This document shows positions 61,846-64,000 of a stretch of 64,000 bases of DNA, piece by piece (within the stretch, counting starts at the first letter, position 1; the number at the start of each line of letters is the position of its first letter). The DNA comes from Intrasporangiaceae bacterium URHB0013. Its GTDB lineage: Bacteria; Actinomycetota; Actinomycetes; Actinomycetales; Dermatophilaceae. The notes below the pieces were generated by a model that had not been told where the DNA came from, did no database searches, and saw nothing but the letters and a program-made list of their open reading frames with translations. Where the stretch lies: positions 186,001 through 250,000 of the forward strand of contig KK211150.1 in assembly GCA_000620545.1 (NCBI GenBank), in the 5' to 3' direction. Made by a program: the position numbers and the translations under genes.

Positions 61846-63138
61846 ATGCCTGAACGCACACTCCTGCTCCGCTGGGCCGCCGACACGTGGCGCTCGTTCG
61901 AGGCCATGACCGACCCCGAGACCGGCCTGCCGACCGACAGCATCGCCGCCTCCCTGGATCCCACGACGCGCAGCGGCTACACGTCACCGACGAACATGGG
62001 CGGGCTGCTCTGGTGCACGGTCGCCGCGCGCGACCTCGGTCTCCTCGACGCCGGCGCGGCGCACGACCGGTTGGCCCTGCTGCTCACCACCCTGGCCCGG
62101 ATGGAGGTTCACGACGAGTCCGGGATGTTCTTCAACTGGTACGACGACCGCTCGGGCGCACTGCTGCGGCGGATGCCGGACAGCGGTCACGAGATCCACC
62201 AGTTCCTCTCGAGCGTCGACAACGGCTGGCTCGCGGCAGGCCTCATGGTGACCGCGGCGGCCGAGCCCCGTCTGGAGGCAGAGGCCCGGGCGGTGCTCAG
62301 CCGGATGGACTTCGGGGTCTTCCACGACGCCGCTGCCGGACCTGACGGACCCGGTGGGCGGCTGACCGGCGGCTTCTGGGTCGACGATCCGGGCCAGCCG
62401 ACCCGTCGGGCCGCCTTCGTGCCCGGGCACTCCGAGGTGCTGCACACGACGCACCACTACGACCTGCTCGACTCCGAGCCACGCATCGCGAGCTACGTCG
62501 GGATCGCTCACGGCCAGATCCCGCCGGAGCACTACGCCTCGCTGGACACCCCGCTGCGCCACTACCACGGACGCGACGTCGTGCCGACCTTCGGCGGGTC
62601 CATGTTCGAGGCCCTGATGCCGACGATCTTCGTGCCCGAGGCCGCGTGGGCGCCCGAGACCTGGGGCGTCAACGAGGCGCGCACCGTCGCGCTCCAGCGG
62701 GAGTATGCCCTCGACGAGAAGGGATACGGCTACTGGGGCTTCAGCCCGTCGGCCTGCCCCGGCGAGGGCTACTCGGTCTTCGGCGTCCCGCCCATCGCGT
62801 GGGTGGCCGACGGCTACCCGAGCGAGCGTGACGGCGAGGTCGTCGTCACGCCGCACGCCACGGCGATGGCGCTCATGGTCGAGCCCGACACGGCCGCCGA
62901 CAACCTCGCGCGCATCGAGCGTGACCTCGGCGCCTACGGCCCGGGCGGCTTCATCGACGCCGTCGACACGCGGACCGGCAGGAATGCCGGACGCCACCTC
63001 TCGCTCGACCAGTCGATGGTGCTCGGCGCCCTGGCCAACGTGCTCGCCGACGGCTGCCTCCGCCGCTGGTTCTGCACACCGACGGTGGAGGCGGTGCTGC
63101 GTCCCGTCGTCGCCGCACGGCAGATGCCCCTGACCTGA
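61846..63138 (+). CDS. Glycoamylase-fold protein resembling NdvB/GH144, probably beta-1,2-glucan-active
   Basis: A 430-residue soluble protein with no signal peptide. Its sequence follows the PF10091-type glycoamylase domain found in cyclic beta-1,2-glucan synthases (NdvB) and endo-beta-1,2-glucanases of GH144: TSPTNMGGLLW, FNWYDDRSGALL, SSVDNGWLAAGL, YDLLDSEPRIASY, FGGSMFEALMPTIF, FGVPPIAWVADG and the terminal SLDQSMVLGALANVL. NdvB has matching stretches such as YDLLASEARLTSF and MFEYLMP. It may trim or split imported beta-1,2-glucan chains inside the cell. ATG at 61846 with GGACTTCC context; CGCTCACCG repeats at about 61730-61760 precede it. Confidence 0.85.
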   Translation: MPERTLLLRWAADTWRSFEAMTDPETGLPTDSIAASLDPTTRSGYTSPTNMGGLLWCTVAARDLGLLDAGAAHDRLALLLTTLARMEVHDESGMFFNWYDDRSGALLRRMPDSGHEIHQFLSSVDNGWLAAGLMVTAAAEPRLEAEARAVLSRMDFGVFHDAAAGPDGPGGRLTGGFWVDDPGQPTRRAAFVPGHSEVLHTTHHYDLLDSEPRIASYVGIAHGQIPPEHYASLDTPLRHYHGRDVVPTFGGSMFEALMPTIFVPEAAWAPETWGVNEARTVALQREYALDEKGYGYWGFSPSACPGEGYSVFGVPPIAWVADGYPSERDGEVVVTPHATAMALMVEPDTAADNLARIERDLGAYGPGGFIDAVDTRTGRNAGRHLSLDQSMVLGALANVLADGCLRRWFCTPTVEAVLRPVVAARQMPLT

Positions 63139-63233
63139 CGCCGCACTCCGGAGGTCGAGTGGAGGGCCCACGACGACCGGTCCCGGTGGCCGTACGCTGG
63201 TGGGGTCAGAACGCGCGAGAGGCGGTGTCGAGC

Positions 63234-63710
63234 GTGTCGCAGTGGCGGGAGCAGTGGTCGGAGCAGGAGTGGTCCACGCTCCGGCTCGCCCCCGTCTGGG
63301 TCCTGAGCGCCCTTGCCGGTCGCGTCCGGTTCGACGACGACGAGCGCAGTGCCTTCTGGGACGCCGTCACGGACGCGGCCCTGCGCAGCACGGGTCCGGG
63401 CCGCGAGCTGCTCGGCACCGCGGCGGCCGAGAGGCGTTGGCTCTTCGACGAGTTCGAGCTCGACGGGCGCCCCGTCGTGTCCGGGCTGCTGTCCGTGACC
63501 CGCCTGCTCGAGCGGATGGCCCCCGACACCCGCGACGACGTGCGCGCCAGCATCCTGCGCGTCGGTGCAGCGGTGGCCCGCGCCCGAGGACACTTCGGCC
63601 GGCGCATGACGATCCAGGACGAGCAGATCCTCCTGCTCGTCGAGCAGCTGCTCCAGACCGCTCCCGAGACCTCAAGCGACAACCCGCTCAACTCGCGCGC
63701 CGCCATCTGA
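63234..63710 (+). CDS. Helical protein of unknown function
   Basis: A helical protein of 158 residues if GTG 63234 is used. It begins QWREQWSEQEWSTLRLAPVWVLSALAG and later contains FDDDERSAFWDAV and TIQDEQILLLVEQLL. I do not recognise a named family. The GTG at 63225 is also possible; GAGAGG lies at 63217-63222. It follows the glycoamylase gene closely and may be co-transcribed, but nothing in it suggests a sugar role. Confidence 0.65.
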   Translation: MSQWREQWSEQEWSTLRLAPVWVLSALAGRVRFDDDERSAFWDAVTDAALRSTGPGRELLGTAAAERRWLFDEFELDGRPVVSGLLSVTRLLERMAPDTRDDVRASILRVGAAVARARGHFGRRMTIQDEQILLLVEQLLQTAPETSSDNPLNSRAAI

Positions 63711-63872
63711 GCCCGAAGCCATCGGTCACGCGGTTGCCCGGAGGACGCCGGCATACCGAGGTTCGGGGCAGGCGATCGGAGGGTGGGCGTCGCGACGCTG
63801 CGCGGCATCCATCGAGCCGTCGTCGACGCGTCACCGAGGTCGTATGCCGTGTGGCGCGGCCGGTTGCCCCCG

Positions 63873-64000
63873 TCAGCGCTGGCGGCGGAGGTGGCCGGGG
63901 GCCGGCATCCGTCGCACCTCGACGCTCCAGAACCGGATGACGAGCGGGTAGGCCGGCACGAGGGTGAGCCGGTGCTCGAACCCGCCGTCCGGCGTGGGCA
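63873..64000 (-). CDS. C-terminal end of a minus-strand gene, cut by the window edge
   Basis: A frame of about 42 codons runs from the right edge to a TGA at 63873-63875. It reads FEHRLTLVPAYPLVIRFWSV and ends APGHLRRQR. Codon use is typical for this DNA. Too short to identify. Confidence 0.5.
   Translation of the reverse strand, partial: PTPDGGFEHRLTLVPAYPLVIRFWSVEVRRMPAPGHLRRQR

Overview
The window reads as a chromosomal segment of a high-GC actinobacterium. The evidence is very strong G/C bias at third codon positions, frequent GTG starts, many ATGA/GTGA stop-start overlaps, and the canonical actinobacterial fhaA-fhaB-pstP-rodA-pbpA-pknA operon. A member of Micrococcales, perhaps Intrasporangiaceae-like, is my guess; it rests on general look and not on a search. 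In mycobacteria the fhaA-pknB operon lies near oriC, so this window may too. I see no prophage, insertion sequence, rRNA or CRISPR array.

Layout. 1-6612 (minus): cell-wall and division signalling operon (two FHA proteins, PP2C phosphatase, RodA, transpeptidase, kinase). 6834-14224: a MinD/ParA-like ATPase with a long disordered head, an epimerase, tRNA-Leu(CAG), two small unknown proteins, a second soluble kinase paralogous to the first, a LON-domain protein and a divergent pair of metallopeptidases. 14296-25656: ketopantoate reductase, a PaoABC-like molybdenum hydroxylase with fused Fe-S and Mo subunits, small housekeeping/stress proteins, a class V aminotransferase, a receiver-thioredoxin-thioredoxin reductase fusion lacking CxxC, and a membrane class III cyclase. 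25711-31372: a secreted GH63-like hydrolase with a LacI-type operator, flanked by two BBE flavoproteins and two related palindromic terminators. 31637-35089: assorted small enzymes.

35302-43593 is an amino-sugar or hexose utilisation cluster: ROK kinase, PfkB kinase, class II aldolase, AgaS-like SIS isomerase, DeoR regulator and an ABC importer without its ATPase. Between the aldolase and SIS genes lie two head-to-head arrays of a strict 32-bp repeat, the most striking non-coding structure here.

46781-63138 is a glucan locus: GH35, GH3 and a 1155-residue GH94 phosphorylase on one strand; a family-5 binding protein, two permeases, a fused OppD-OppF ATPase, a LacI regulator and a cytosolic NdvB/GH144-like glycoamylase on the other. 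Together these fit uptake and intracellular phosphorolysis/hydrolysis of beta-1,2-gluco-oligosaccharides. A second window-wide signal is the heptamer GTATGCC/GGCATAC, which occurs far above expectation in both orientations.
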